Below, one piece after another: positions 37,154 through 47,766 of a DNA stretch of 53,589 bases (positions are counted from its first letter, which is position 1; the number at the start of each line of letters is the position of its first letter). This stretch comes from Chara braunii (taxonomy: Eukaryota > Streptophyta > Charophyceae > Charales > Characeae). Location of the stretch: NCBI GenBank assembly GCA_003427395.1, contig BFEA01000010.1:1380388-1433976 (forward strand), written 5' to 3'. Made by a program: the position numbers and the translations under genes. The notes beneath the pieces were generated by a model. That model ran no database searches, was not told the DNA's origin, and was given only the letters and a program-made list of their open reading frames with translations.

Positions 37154-38108
37154 NNNNNNNNNNNNNNNNNNNNNNNNNNNNNNNNNNNNNNNNNNNNNNN
37201 NNNNNNNNNNNNNNNNNNNNNNNNNNNNNNNNNNNNNNNNNNNNNNNNNNNNNNNNNNNNNNNNNNNNNNNNNNNNNNNNNNNNNNNNNNNNNNNNNNNN
37301 NNNNNNNNNNNNNNNNNNNNNNNNNNNNNNNNNNNNNNNNNNNNNNNNNNNNNNNNNNNNNNNNNNNNNNNNNNNNNNNNNNNNNNNNNNNNNNNNNNNN
37401 NNNNNNNNNNNNNNNNNNNNNNNNNNNNNNNNNNNNNNNNNNNNNNNNNNNNNNNNNNNNNNNNNNNNNNNNNNNNNNNNNNNNNNNNNNNNNNNNNNNN
37501 NNNNNNNNNNNNNNNNNNNNNNNNNNNNNNNNNNNNNNNNNNNNNNNNNNNNNNNNNNNNNNNNNNNNNNNNNNNNNNNNNNNNNNNNNNNNNNNNNNNN
37601 NNNNNNNNNNNNNNNNNNNNNNNNNNNNNNNNNNNNNNNNNNNNNNNNNNNNNNNNNNNNNNNNNNNNNNNNNNNNNNNNNNNNNNNNNNNNNNNNNNNN
37701 NNNNNNNNNNNNNNNNNNNNNNNNNNNNNNNNNNNNNNNNNNNNNNNNNNNNNNNNNNNNNNNNNNNNNNNNNNNNNNNNNNNNNNNNNNNNNNNNNNNN
37801 NNNNNNNNNNNNNNNNNNNNNNNNNNNNNNNNNNNNNNNNNNNNNNNNNNNNNNNNNNNNNNNNNNNNNNNNNNNNNNNNNNNNNNNNNNNNNNNNNNNN
37901 NNNNNNNNNNNNNNNNNNNNNNNNNNNNNNNNNNNNNNNNNNNNNNNNNNNNNNNNNNNNNNNNNNNNNNNNNNNNNNNNNNNNNNNNNNNNNNNNNNNN
38001 NNNNNNNNNNNNNNNNNNNNNNNNNNNNNNNNNNNNNNNNNNNNNNNNNNNNNNNNNNNNNNNNNNNNNNNNNNNNNNNNNNNNNNNNNNNNNNNNNNNN
38101 NNNNNNNN
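37154..38108. other. Assembly gap (955 N)
   Basis: A run of Ns between two copies of the same 60 bases. It is probably a scaffolding gap of estimated size with no missing sequence; a true tandem repeat in the gap is the alternative. Confidence 0.97.
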
Positions 38109-38292
38109 CAAAATCCCGATCCATAGGGTAATCACGCTGCTCCAACATTTCATAAATCACTACGGTCCGCCCTGCCACCTGACCACGACACACCACCTTG
38201 GCTGCCATGGCTAACGAAGTACTCTCTACTCTCTTTCTCTCTCCCCTCTCCACTCCTCTCGTCCTTCCCTCCTCAAAAAGACTATTCACCAA
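38109..38292 (-). pseudogene. Unrecognised broken ORF, 5' part
   Basis: The minus-strand frame has a possible start at MAAKVVCRGQVAGRTVVIYE (Met codon at about 38,208) and reads up to the gap edge as MLEQRDYPMDRDF, the very peptide found on the other side of the gap. If the gap is spurious the frame continues directly into 37,093 and below. A longer upstream frame (from 38,292) adds basic residues of doubtful reality. Confidence 0.45.
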
Positions 38293-38347
38293 AATATTCT
38301 CCCTAATAAACTCCCCAATCTATCCCCCACCCCTCTTTCTTTGTTTT

Positions 38348-39066
38348 GTAATCGCCCCCTTTCTTCCCGCCTTCTCTCTCCTTCCCTTCCCTATATCAAT
38401 ATCCCAATCAAGCTTTACCTATTGCCTTCACCCCTAACACCTACTTGTACTAAAAGTTTCGTGAAACTCCACTTTCCAAAGTAACATCCCTCACTCTCAC
38501 TTACGGTTCCTCCCAATCGCGATCCCCTTACTGAATGCCCCTCTTCCCTACACTCCCCTGTCGTACTCCACCACACATCTTACATTCCCCACTTCATGTG
38601 AAAACCCACTACCACCTATTAAACCATTAGATATTTAACTTTTTGCACCATCAAACACAACCACTCCTGATGATCTCCTCACCCCAGTGCCTCTCTTACA
38701 ATCTCCCCAAGCTATCTCTCTCTCTGCTGTGACCTCTCCCTTCGTCCTGTGATCGCCTCCCTTCTTCTCGCCACCTCTCTCCTTCCCGCCCTTAATAGTT
38801 ATCCGAAGCAAACTATACCTATTGCTTTCACCTCTAACACTCACTCGTACTAAACGTCTCGCAAAACCCTAATTTCCGAAATATCATGCTCCACCGTCAC
38901 GAACGATTTCTCTCAATCACGACTCACCTACTGAGAGTTTCTTTCCTCTACACTCCCCTGTCATACTTAACCTTATATTTTTCTCTCTCCGCTGGATACG
39001 CAGCCCCACCACCACTTAGTACACCGTTTGATCCTTACCTCTCTGCAACATCAAACTCGTCCAATA
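38348..39066 (+). repeat. ~401-bp diverged tandem duplication
   Basis: The segment from 38,348 recurs from about 38,749. Paired words include TCGCCxCCxTTCTTCxCGCC, ACCTATTGCxTTCACC, TCGTACTAAAxGT and CTACACTCCCCTGTC. Divergence is about a quarter of positions. It is pyrimidine-rich with no credible ORF. Confidence 0.8.
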
Positions 39067-39714
39067 TCATCCCCCCAATGCCTCTGTAGAAACATGGGAA
39101 GTATGATGCTTTAAACCGACCACCGCAGTAGCTTAAAATGGACATGGCAACAACCACCCACACGAACACCAAGCGAGTTGCCAAAGCTAAGTTGGCAAAC
39201 CCCAGCAACAAGAGACTACAATGCTATACAGACTACCTACTCCAAATCAATATATACTATTTCTGAACACACATCAACTATAAAAAACAAAGCAAGGTTA
39301 CACTAGGTCCCTAAGAAAAGCAACACATGACTCATACCGAAGCAGTCTTTGGCAGATAACGAAAAATACTACAGCACATTCTATCACGATACCTAGAGAC
39401 TCCAGACATACCTGAATACAAATAAACCATTTTTGTGTCCAAACACTCTTTAATGTCTATACCGACAAAAATACCAATATAAAACAATGCTAACATAGAT
39501 CATCCTCGTCGTAATACAAACGTGCCTATAAAAGGAAAGAACAAAAACAAAAAAATAGTAAAAACATGACAAAAAACAAATAACACTTAATAAATAATAA
39601 TAGATGAATAATAATTTTTCTTTTTAGTTTTTTTTTTACATCTTGACTTTTTAAAATTTTTATTATTTATTATTTTTATTTTTTTTAATTAATTTATATA
39701 TATATATATATATA

Positions 39715-40488
39715 CAGGGTTACCTGACCGAACGTTCGAGTGCCCCCGGGCTGGCCCCCGAACGTTCGGGCGTTCGGGGTCCCGTTCAGGGGCCGAACAC
39801 CTCCAGGTTCGGCCCCCGCCAAAAAATGTTTCGGGGCCTAAAAATAAGTTTTATTTTCTGAATTGTTTTTTGAGACTTCTCTATGATGTATCCCACACGC
39901 CCATAAATTTTGAAGCCATTCTGCTAAGCCAAACAAACATTAAAAATCGTCCAAGATGGGGGTGTCAAAACGTGATCGCCCACTCACTATTTTGTTTTTT
40001 TTCACTTTTAACTTTTTGTTTTCATTTTATTTCGGGGCCTAAAAAAAATTATTATTTTTTGAAAAAAAATTAATGAGTTATTGATTACGTAAAATACATA
40101 TCTGTAAATTTTCAGGGCATTTGTCAATGCCTAAACATAATTAAAAATCGGCAAAGGTGGCGGTGTCGAAAAGGTGATGGCACACTCACTCATTTTAATT
40201 CACTTTTTATTTTTTTTTATTTTTATGATAGTGTTTATTTTCTGTATTTGACTTTTAATTCAAATGTGGTAACGAATTTGGACATAGTGCCCAGGCAAAT
40301 GTTGTTTAGTTTATGTTTGTCCATAACATATGTTTTTTTCGGAAGTTTTGAAAAACTTTGTTTGTTTTTGTTTATTTTTTTTTTTTGTCCGCGTTCGGCC
40401 CGAACGGCCGAACGCCTTTCGAAGGGGTCCCGTACGTTCGGGCGTTCGGGCTCGGGCGTTCGGCCCGTCCCGAATGCCGGTAACCCTG
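39715..40488 (+). mobile_element. hAT-like MITE, GTTCGG-end type, 774 bp (copy E)
   Basis: Terminal inverted repeats CAGGGTTACC ... GGTAACCCTG are perfect and of hAT type (CAGGG). Both subterminal regions are dense in GAACGTTCGG-like words. The interior holds a ~200-bp direct duplication (39,829-40,029 and 40,030-40,229, each beginning TTTCGGGGCCTAAAAA) and the shared core at about 40,264-40,333. The flanks are an AT microsatellite on the left and TACAGCCC on the right, so no target-site duplication is detectable. There is no coding capacity. Confidence 0.85.
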
Positions 40489-40490
40489 TA

Positions 40491-40690
40491 CAGCCCCTCG
40501 TTTGTTGTCCTCTTCTCTCTCTCTGCCAACGGTTTATCGGACAGTTCTGTTTATATATATATATCTATTTGACGATATATGCGATATATATATAAACAGT
40601 TTGTCACAGCCCCTCGTTTGTTGTCCTCTTCTCTTTCTCTGCCTACGGTTTACCAGGCAGTTCTGTTTGTGACGATATATATATATATTC
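40491..40690 (+). repeat. ~72-bp direct repeat pair with AT tracts
   Basis: CAGCCCCTCGTTTGTTGTCC and the following ~50 bases occur at 40,491 and again at 40,607, each followed by an ATATAT run. The first copy abuts MITE E directly, so the MITE may have inserted at one of these repeat edges. Confidence 0.85.
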
Positions 40691-40900
40691 AGATCTTAAT
40701 TCCGTTAACCAATAAAACAAAATGCAAAATACACAAAATTCTAAAAATAATAATTAGAAAAACAGGGCTCCCTCTTACAATCGAATTATTGATACTGTGC
40801 AGGATGAAGAAAACATTCAAAAGGGATGACACGCAGAACTAGTTAGTAACATTAGGCCTTTTCTGAGCTCAAGCCCCCCATTGCGCATTGCCAGATCACA

Positions 40901-41636
40901 ATGTTAGCAATACTAACAAACATCCTATTTCAGGTCCACCATGCGACGAATGGAGAAGCTCCATTCCTTATCGAAAACCCGACTTTTAGCGATTGGGTCT
41001 CCCTTGTCCGTGTTATGCAAACAAGACCCCATGATCTCGCTGGGAAAATCCGAGAGTTTGCAGCAAACATCTCTGAAGTCTAAAGGAAGTTGGTAATTGA
41101 GAACAGAGAACTAAATCTCATCATTGCGAAAACCGAGAAAATTATTCTCGAGCTCCATGGCTATGATGCTACATACTTGGATGTTGCGGGGCATATTTCA
41201 ATCTCAGAGAGCAATGAGACATTCACTGATGAATATATCACTTGAATATCTCTGCCCCCTGTAGAATTGGAATATTTCAAGAAAAAGGAAGCATAAAAAA
41301 GGGATGCTGCGCACATCGAAGTCTTAACGATTGCCAGAAATGAAGGCTACAAATTCGCCAAGAATAGTACATTCCTGCCTCTCGGCTCTAGTACCTGGAC
41401 TGCGAAAGCTGACTAGAAGGTACACAATCGATTATGGAAATTAGACACTTTCAACTACACTGCACCTATCAGTGTAGATGCCTATATGACACTCGCTGGA
41501 CTCAGCGAGGCAGACATTGAGAATTGACGAACAACTGCAAGGAATGCCACAATTTACTTCCCCGCAACCAGAGTTACGCTTGACGTCAACTTCCCAGCGA
41601 TTTCAAAATTGGAGAAAGGCAAAGTGTCCATGGAAA
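40901..41636 (+). pseudogene. Unknown retroelement-like ORF, 5' part
   Basis: A frame reads through FQVHHATNGEAPFLIENPTF, SLVRVMQTRPHDLAGKIREF, ILELHGYDATYLDVAGHIS, IEVLTIARNEGYKFAKNSTF and [20 protein letters not shown], interrupted by at least five stop codons. After the last one it continues as [20 protein letters not shown] up to the cox2 insertion. The composition is that of a real protein, in part helical, but no domain is recognisable. It could be the first ORF of the PLE that follows at 44.7 kb, or an independent element or host pseudogene. Confidence 0.55.
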
Positions 41637-41879
41637 AACCCAATTCCAGAGAGAATTGTTCATGGAACCACTATAGAAATCATTTGGACTATTTTTCCTA
41701 GTATTATACTAATGTTCATTGCAATACCATCATTTGCTCTATTATATTCCATGGATGTGGTAGTAGATAGTGCAATTACTATCAAAGTGATTGGAAATCA
41801 ATGGTATTGGACTTATGAGTATTCAGATTATAATACTTCTGATGAACAATCACTTACTTTTGATAGTTATATGATTCCT
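41637..41879 (+). pseudogene. cox2: Mitochondrial cox2 fragment (NUMT)
   Basis: The 81 codons from [10 protein letters not shown] to [10 protein letters not shown] match plant/charophyte cytochrome c oxidase subunit II: end of helix 1, all of transmembrane helix 2 ([20 protein letters not shown]), and the aromatic segment [12 protein letters not shown]. Compared with the usual plant sequence there is one codon missing (SMD-VVVD where plants have SMDEVVVD) and substitutions including GNQWYW for GHQWYW. The mature CuA-binding domain and N-terminus are absent, so the fragment cannot encode an enzyme. It interrupts an unrelated frame that resumes at about 41,888 ([15 protein letters not shown]), indicating insertion of mitochondrial DNA into the nucleus. 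Confidence 0.93.
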
Positions 41880-42238
41880 TCTGCGCCAGAAAGGCACACC
41901 AAAGTTCCCAATCGACCTTTCTGAGCTAAAGAAACTCTAGAATGTCGAAAGACCCTACCTGAAGTGTGCATGTGTTGGATATGAAAAAAACTTCACATTG
42001 TCTGGTACGTGATTGGCAATTTGGACAAACTTGATCCATAGGCACCCTCCGACAAGATCAGGATGCTCGAGTTCGAAGCTCTACTGCGCACTACATAGAA
42101 GAAGCCAATCCTCACACAGATCGCCATCATCTTCATGAGAGAATACATGTTGAAAATTGTGTATCGCGTCGGCCAGAACAAGAATATCTCTGCAGAAGAG
42201 ATCATCCGTTTTGAAGATTTCAAGGACGTTCCCTTTGT
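41880..42238 (+). pseudogene. Unknown retroelement-like ORF, middle part
   Basis: Continues the ORF after the cox2 insertion: [35 protein letters not shown], then in another frame VWYVIGNLDKLDP and IAIIFMREYMLKIVYRVGQN followed by KNISAEEIIRFEDFKDVPFV. Stops and at least one frameshift are present. No domain is identified. Confidence 0.5.
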
Positions 42239-42574
42239 TCACAAGTTCACAGCAGCACTGCTTCCCAACGCTAAAGGGATTCACATACAGCAAACGAACA
42301 ACAGGCGCCCGCTCCCGAACGACGAAGACAACTTACTCCGAAGACACCGATAAATAAGACTGGGTTCTCTCCTGCTGCCGACGGCCCACCAGCCACGATT
42401 ATTTCATCACAAGTTCACAACAGCACTGCTTCCCAACGCTAAAGGGATTCACATACAGCAAACAAACAACAGGCGCCCGCTCCCGAACGACGAAGACAAC
42501 TCACTCCGAAGACACCGACAAATAAGACTGGGTTCTCTCCTGCTGCTGACGGCCCACCAGCCACGATTTGTCCA
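42239..42574 (+). repeat. 168-bp tandem duplication
   Basis: Bases 42,239-42,406 are repeated at 42,407-42,574 with over 95% identity (for example CAAACGAACAACAGGCGCCC against CAAACAAACAACAGGCGCCC). The period is 56 codons, so the frame is kept. The high identity makes this more recent than the decay of the surrounding ORF. Confidence 0.95.
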
Positions 42575-43845
42575 TCACACATAGCTTGCACGCCACAACA
42601 ACAGCAAACCACACCGACAGCCATGGATACCACCCCTGTTCCCGTTACAGACACACCTCGGATAACAGAACAACTCACTCCCACAGTCATACCTCGAAGT
42701 ACATTTGAATAAGAAAACTTTCAATACCATCACTACAGCCAACCACGCATTCACAACACATGGGTCGATACCGCAGCCCTGCACTACCAAGATGTTGCGA
42801 ACTGCAACATGGCTTGTAGACGTCATACTTATCCACAAGCTCCTGCCGGACTGCAAAACCTGGCTACAGACACAGGAAGCGCGGTTGCTACTGCACGGAT
42901 GATGGGTGATGGACCGATTTCACAACCACCATCTACTGTGAATAATGCACATTCACAAACTCCCCACTTCCTGCACATTGCACATCCAGTGACACTCACC
43001 AACCATTCCATATTATGGCCCACGGACAGGTTCGCCACACCCATCTTGCAAGGAAATGACCATCCCACAACGGCTAACCCACCATCAGGAAACCCCCACA
43101 CCGCCTCTACCTCAAGCGCTGCATGCGACAGAGCAATTTAGGACACGCTACTCCCAACCACATCTGGGAATCCCAACACTGGCTTACTGCACGCTGTTGC
43201 ACACAACTTTGCAATGCACGGACCAAACGCGAACACCGCTAATCTGTTGACAACATCCAACAACGCTGCTACCGAAACTGAGAGAGAGGCAAGAAGACGA
43301 GAGCAACTCCTGAGCATAGCAATGAACCCGCTGCCTACGCAACAAAGAAGTAATGGAAGGAGGGAAAACAGAACATGCAAGACCCTATCTCAGCAAGGCA
43401 AAAAAGCAGAACGAAAGGCATAACAATCAGAAGCAGATGAAGTCTGATGTCTGGCAGCCCCACATGAGGTACATACTACGAAATCAGTAACTACACAACG
43501 CAGACAACACTTCACAACTTACCACCCAGAGACAAATGTTGGCACAAAGCAGCACAACTACAATCAATGGTACCTCCATTGCTACTAATACAGTCCTTCT
43601 GGGTTCCAATCCAAATGGATTACAGGAATGGATGCCACCGATCGGATAAATCATGCAACAGTGGGGCACGCTTGAATGCAAACGCTTCATCACCTGGCAG
43701 ACAAGAGGAGCCTGCCAATCACGAAGTCATCCAAGCCAGCAGCAACGATATCAGCGAGGGAGGGAGACTGCGGTTCCCTATTAATGTTGGCTCTCTGTCG
43801 CCAGGTATACCACTACGACCAGTCTTAGCGATAGATGCGTTATGA
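42575..43845 (+). pseudogene. Thr/His/Pro/Asn-rich ORF tail, unknown
   Basis: CA-rich plus strand giving low-complexity Thr/Pro/His/Asn frames (42,809-43,141, 43,056-43,250, 43,214-43,423), with no frame open throughout. Near 43,560-43,845 a frame reads VIQASSNDISEGGRLRFPIN and SPGIPLRPVLAIDAL. A linker or C-terminus of the preceding broken ORF is possible. It is not recognisable as any domain. Confidence 0.4.
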
Positions 43846-44337
43846 CAAAACTACGGTGCAAGTACCGGAGAATGCTCACTTCTTAGAACAACTAGTGATC
43901 AGACTGCTCTCGGCACTGAGTCACAGAGTGCTGAGGATTCATGGAAGAGAGTCTGCAGAAGGCTGAGTCCAGATTACCAGCTCCCAACCGCTAGTATTAC
44001 AAGAAACTAGACTAACAACCAGCTTATAAATCCACTAGTCTACATCACTGCAAATTAGTGGACAACCAACGAACCCTGTCGGTTAGTTTGACCAATCTAA
44101 GACTGCATAACCGGTACTAACCCATACAAGTCCTAATTGACTGCCGAAAATGAATGTTTTTTTTAAAAAAAGGGGAGATTTCCCTGACTTCAAACTTGTT
44201 TGCCTTCGAGTTTTGATAAACACTACACCTATAGCACTATGTTCTACCACCCTTTCACTACACTTGAAACCTTGATACCGATTCATACTACCCAACATTT
44301 TCTACTACAATAGCGCACTCCATCATTTTTTTTTTCA

Positions 44338-44620
44338 TCTATATATATTTATATATCTTGCTCTCTCTCGCTCTCTCAAAATCTCGTAATCTCTCTAGCT
44401 CTCTCTGTCTCTCTACAACTCTCTCTAGCTCGCACTCCCTCTCCCCCCCCCTTCTCTCCCTCGCACGCGCACGCGCTGTCTCTCTCTGTTACACTCTCTC
44501 TCCCACTCCGTCTCATTTTCCGACATTCTTTCCGCTCTCTCTTCCCCCTTCTCCCCCCCCCCCTCTCTCTCTACCCCCTGATTGTTTTCCTCTCTCTTTT
44601 CCACACTCACTTTTAACAAA
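44338..44620. repeat. CT-rich low-complexity tract
   Basis: Imperfect (CT)n with C-runs. It yields Ser/Leu/Pro frames of no significance. It separates the unknown ORF from the second PLE RT. Confidence 0.85.
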
Positions 44621-44695
44621 CTCTTTATCGCCCCCGCACATCAGAAAACAGAAAATCAACAAAACTAGCTTGTAAATAAATACTATCAGTGTTGT

Positions 44696-46801
44696 GTGCA
44701 AGTGCAGCGGCTACAAGCAATGGAGGATGGAAGACTCGGTTGGCGAGCAAACAAGGAAACAGACAAACACATTATATGTTGCTACTATATGAATCGTATA
44801 ATGGAACGTTTCAAATTTAAGAATATATTGAGGAACATTGAACTGAAATACAACCCTGCTGCAATATCTAATTTAGAAAAAATCACTTTCTCATGGACCT
44901 ACAATGACCACATCGCAAAAAGTCTATACAAACCAGTTGCGGTGTTTCGGGAATTCAACCTCCATGAGTGGATTGACCAACAACCTGAGAACTGCTATTG
45001 TCAACAACATAGGTATGCAGAGTTCACTAATGCTCTTTCACAGGAATTAACTCCAGAACACGAACACCCACATTTTGTCACACTGATTTTTTTTTATTTT
45101 TTATTTTATCTTAGTATAATTGAAAATCAGAACCTTTGGAAGTTAGTAGAGAAAGGACCAAACCATATACCACCTACTACAACCAAGATAAATAATATCA
45201 TGCTTTGTGTGAACAATCTTTGGGAAAACTTCATGACAGCCTTAATTAAAAAAATCCTACACCATTAGGTGAAGAAAAAACAAACGCAAAAAAAGAATTT
45301 CACAAGATTATCTCGCAAAATCTCGAAAATATCCAACCACACAATGGGATTAACTTACAGCCTTACATGATCACGCAATCAACCACGAGATTAATTTCCT
45401 TACTTAACATTTCTACATCTCCGGAGATGATAAAACGTCCCACACACCAGTCTTTATCTACAAAAATTTAATAAGAAAATTAACATTTCAAAGACTATCA
45501 AGCCAAGACTTCTCTCCCTGCGCATTTTACGCAAAAGATTTGCTCGACCACCTTGAAACAGAACTGAGGACAATTTTTTCAGATATACCGATGGGAAATA
45601 AAACCCTGCCCTATCTATTCGCTACACATAAAAAAAACGCAAGAATTCGTTTAGACGACTCACAAACGTGGCCGACGTAATTTCATCCCCACTAGCCGGC
45701 CTAGCAGCCGAAGTGCTAAAAACACTTATCAAAGTTATTAAAATTCACTTTGGAGATCTAATTATGCAAACAATCAAGGAGACTGGTCTCAAGGTTCCGT
45801 TTTGGTGGCCCATCAACCTGCCGAATGCAGTAAACGCTGTCTTCTCCGCAGATATAACAAGATGCTACGAAACTATAATCATAGATGACAGCGAGGATGG
45901 ACTGCCAGCTGCTATACAGTTCTTCATAAAACTTGCCTTTCAATAGGCAAAGAAAAGACATGAGAACAACGTACATCCTGCATGCAAATTCTACAAAGGC
46001 AAGAAATAAAACGCCCTTGTCTGTGAATGGTTTACCAACCCACCACACGACTATCTGTCGTTGGATCTAACAATCGTAATTGCTATCAACAAATGGCTAA
46101 TAAATAATGCATATACATCTCTCGGAAATTATATCTGGAAACAAACTCTAGGTATATCGATGGGCGTAAGTTGCTCAACCATCTTATGCAACATATACTT
46201 CTTCAAGTATGAATACAAATTCATTAGAAAAATCAGGCACAAATCGAACAGATAGATACTACATCTATTCCAGCACGTATTCCGTTACTTTCACGACTTC
46301 CACATCATTAATAACCCACGTATCAAAAAATTCATCAACCCCTCGGAAACTAGCCCCCGAAGTCAATACTACCTGTACCCTTTGCAAATTATCACACTCA
46401 ATGAACAAACAACCGAACAAATAACAATCAATGGTGCAACAATGGGCAAAAAAACGAACTTTTTGAACATCACAATAGAAATCACTAACATACACACTGA
46501 TATATATAAAACTGTCAAGTATGAAAGAAGAAAAGAACTCGACTTCCTAATCACACGGTTAATTTATGCCGAATCCAATAGATCTGTGCAACAGTCCATC
46601 AACCTGCTAATGCTTCAAATCATTACAATCATGACAATAGAATCAGAACCCGACTATGCTGCCAAAGAAATAAAAACAGACCATACAGACCCTCGTACAA
46701 AACGAATTCCATCAACACAGATTGCGAGGACTTACCCTAAAAATACTCCAAAACCCTATACGTACCAACCTTTCCGTTATGACCCAATCAGAGTGCTCTA
46801 G
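44696..46801 (+). pseudogene. Penelope-like RT, degenerate, second lineage
   Basis: Frame pieces in order: a cysteine-bearing segment WIDQQPENCYCQQHRY (CxC), SIIENQNLWKLVEKGPNHIP (typical S.IKN..LR.L..KGP.FR), LPYLFATHKKNARIR (LPYLYWLPKLHK.P.KFR), FSADITRCYETI where the palm YDFSxLYTxIP block is expected, QTLGISMGVSCSTILCNIYF followed by FKYEYKFI (Q..GIPMG..C.P.LANLFL..YE..F), RYFHDFHIINNP (RYIDDLLSINNP), and FLNITIEIT...YKTVKYERRKELDF. These are the landmarks of PLE reverse transcriptases. The catalytic IDD box is replaced by FHDF and there are several stops and frameshifts, so it is inactive. No GIY-YIG is readable. Its A-rich coding strand differs from the G-rich one of the element at 47 kb. 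Confidence 0.8.
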
Positions 46802-47023
46802 GTACTGCAGAATAATAGTACACTGTAAAATTAGTATAACAGAAGATAAGATAAAAGAAAATATGGATTTTTATAAATAACTTTTTTCAACTACAGACCT
46901 CAAAACTAAACTAATAGCGCCCCTATAAGTGTTGTTGTGTGTGAAAGCCAAAAACCTGGCTTGGTTCGGATGGAGGACCTACCCCAGACATTAAAAAAAA
47001 CCTACTCCTTTGGAACCTCCATC

Positions 47024-47037
47024 ACGAGGGTTTGGGG
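47024..47037. repeat. 14-bp target-site duplication, left
   Basis: ACGAGGGTTTGGGG, identical to 52,263-52,276 and placed exactly at the outer edges of the element. Confidence 0.85.
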
Positions 47038-47065
47038 CCCGAGGAGAGCCTGCTCACGCTGGAAT

Positions 47066-47658
47066 GCGGAGGAGAGCCTGCTTACGCTGCAACAAGAGCT
47101 GAGAAGGCAGGATTACCCGGCTGACATGTTTGACCGGACTCTCTGAAAGTTCGTAGGAAAACGAGCCCCGGAATGGGCGGAGATAGCTAGAAGGGTGACC
47201 TAGGAATTACTGTAGGACTTTGTGTCGGTGCCTGTGGTAGGCCGGCGGGCCCGAGTTGGGGGTTGATGGGTCTGTGAATTGTGGTAGTTGAGTCACGCTA
47301 GATTGTAGCTTGTTGTTTTGTCCCGATGATCATGTTCTGGGTCCTTGTTTTTTGTTGTTGATTGGTTTGTTTTTTTTCTAAGGCCGCTCGGACTATTAAT
47401 AACTGACGGTCTGTTTAGGTAGGTCTCTCAGCTCGAGACGCCCCCCTGATGAGGCTGGATCTGGGTCCAGCCGAAACGCGTCGGGGAATACCCAGATGCG
47501 CGGATGAAAGTCTCGCATACTGTGCCTAAGCTTATCGTCAATTTCTATGCACGTTGTTTGCGTTTCGTTTCGAATTTAACATCTATTTGAGTTTGCCTTG
47601 GGTAAATGACTGCGCTGCATGTTGTGTTGGTAACGTCATGCAACGTCTATAATCAACT
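47066..47658 (+). repeat. 5' terminal direct repeat (pLTR) of the PLE
   Basis: Matches 51,672-52,260 at constant offset 4,606, dropping to 4,602 after a 4-bp indel near 47,580. It includes the last codons of the RT ORF as non-functional sequence (AEESLLTLQQELRRQDYPAD), the hammerhead, and the downstream AT/GT-rich tail. Two TGG codons of the 3' copy are TGA and TAG here, i.e. G-to-A changes. Confidence 0.92.
47434..47515 (+). ncRNA. Hammerhead ribozyme, type I, 5' copy
   Basis: Core boxes CTGATGA (47,446-47,452) and GAAA (47,473-47,476), then C-GC-G and TC with predicted cleavage after C47,482. Stem II is 7 bp (GGCTGGA 47,453-47,459 with TCCAGCC 47,466-47,472). Stem III is a minimal two pairs closing a GC dinucleotide, as in PLE and retrozyme hammerheads. 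Stem I inner: CCCC (47,442-47,445) with GGGG (47,483-47,486). Stem I outer: CGAGAC (47,434-47,439) with GTCTCG (47,510-47,515). Loop II TCTGGG (47,460-47,465) is complementary to CCCAGA (47,491-47,496) in the stem I internal loop. Confidence 0.93.
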
Positions 47659-47766
47659 TCTAGCGAGCATTGTAACTAGCCAAGGGACGATTACTTGGAG
47701 ATTGGTGGCAGTGCGTTACGCACAGGTGAGTCTACAGTTACTAGCCGAGGGATCGAAGTAACTTGA

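Noticed and set aside
41517-41924. A functional cox2 or a cox2-retroelement fusion protein
   Set aside because: The fragment lacks the N-terminus and the CuA domain, has a codon deletion, and its frame through the flanks is not the frame of the surrounding ORF.
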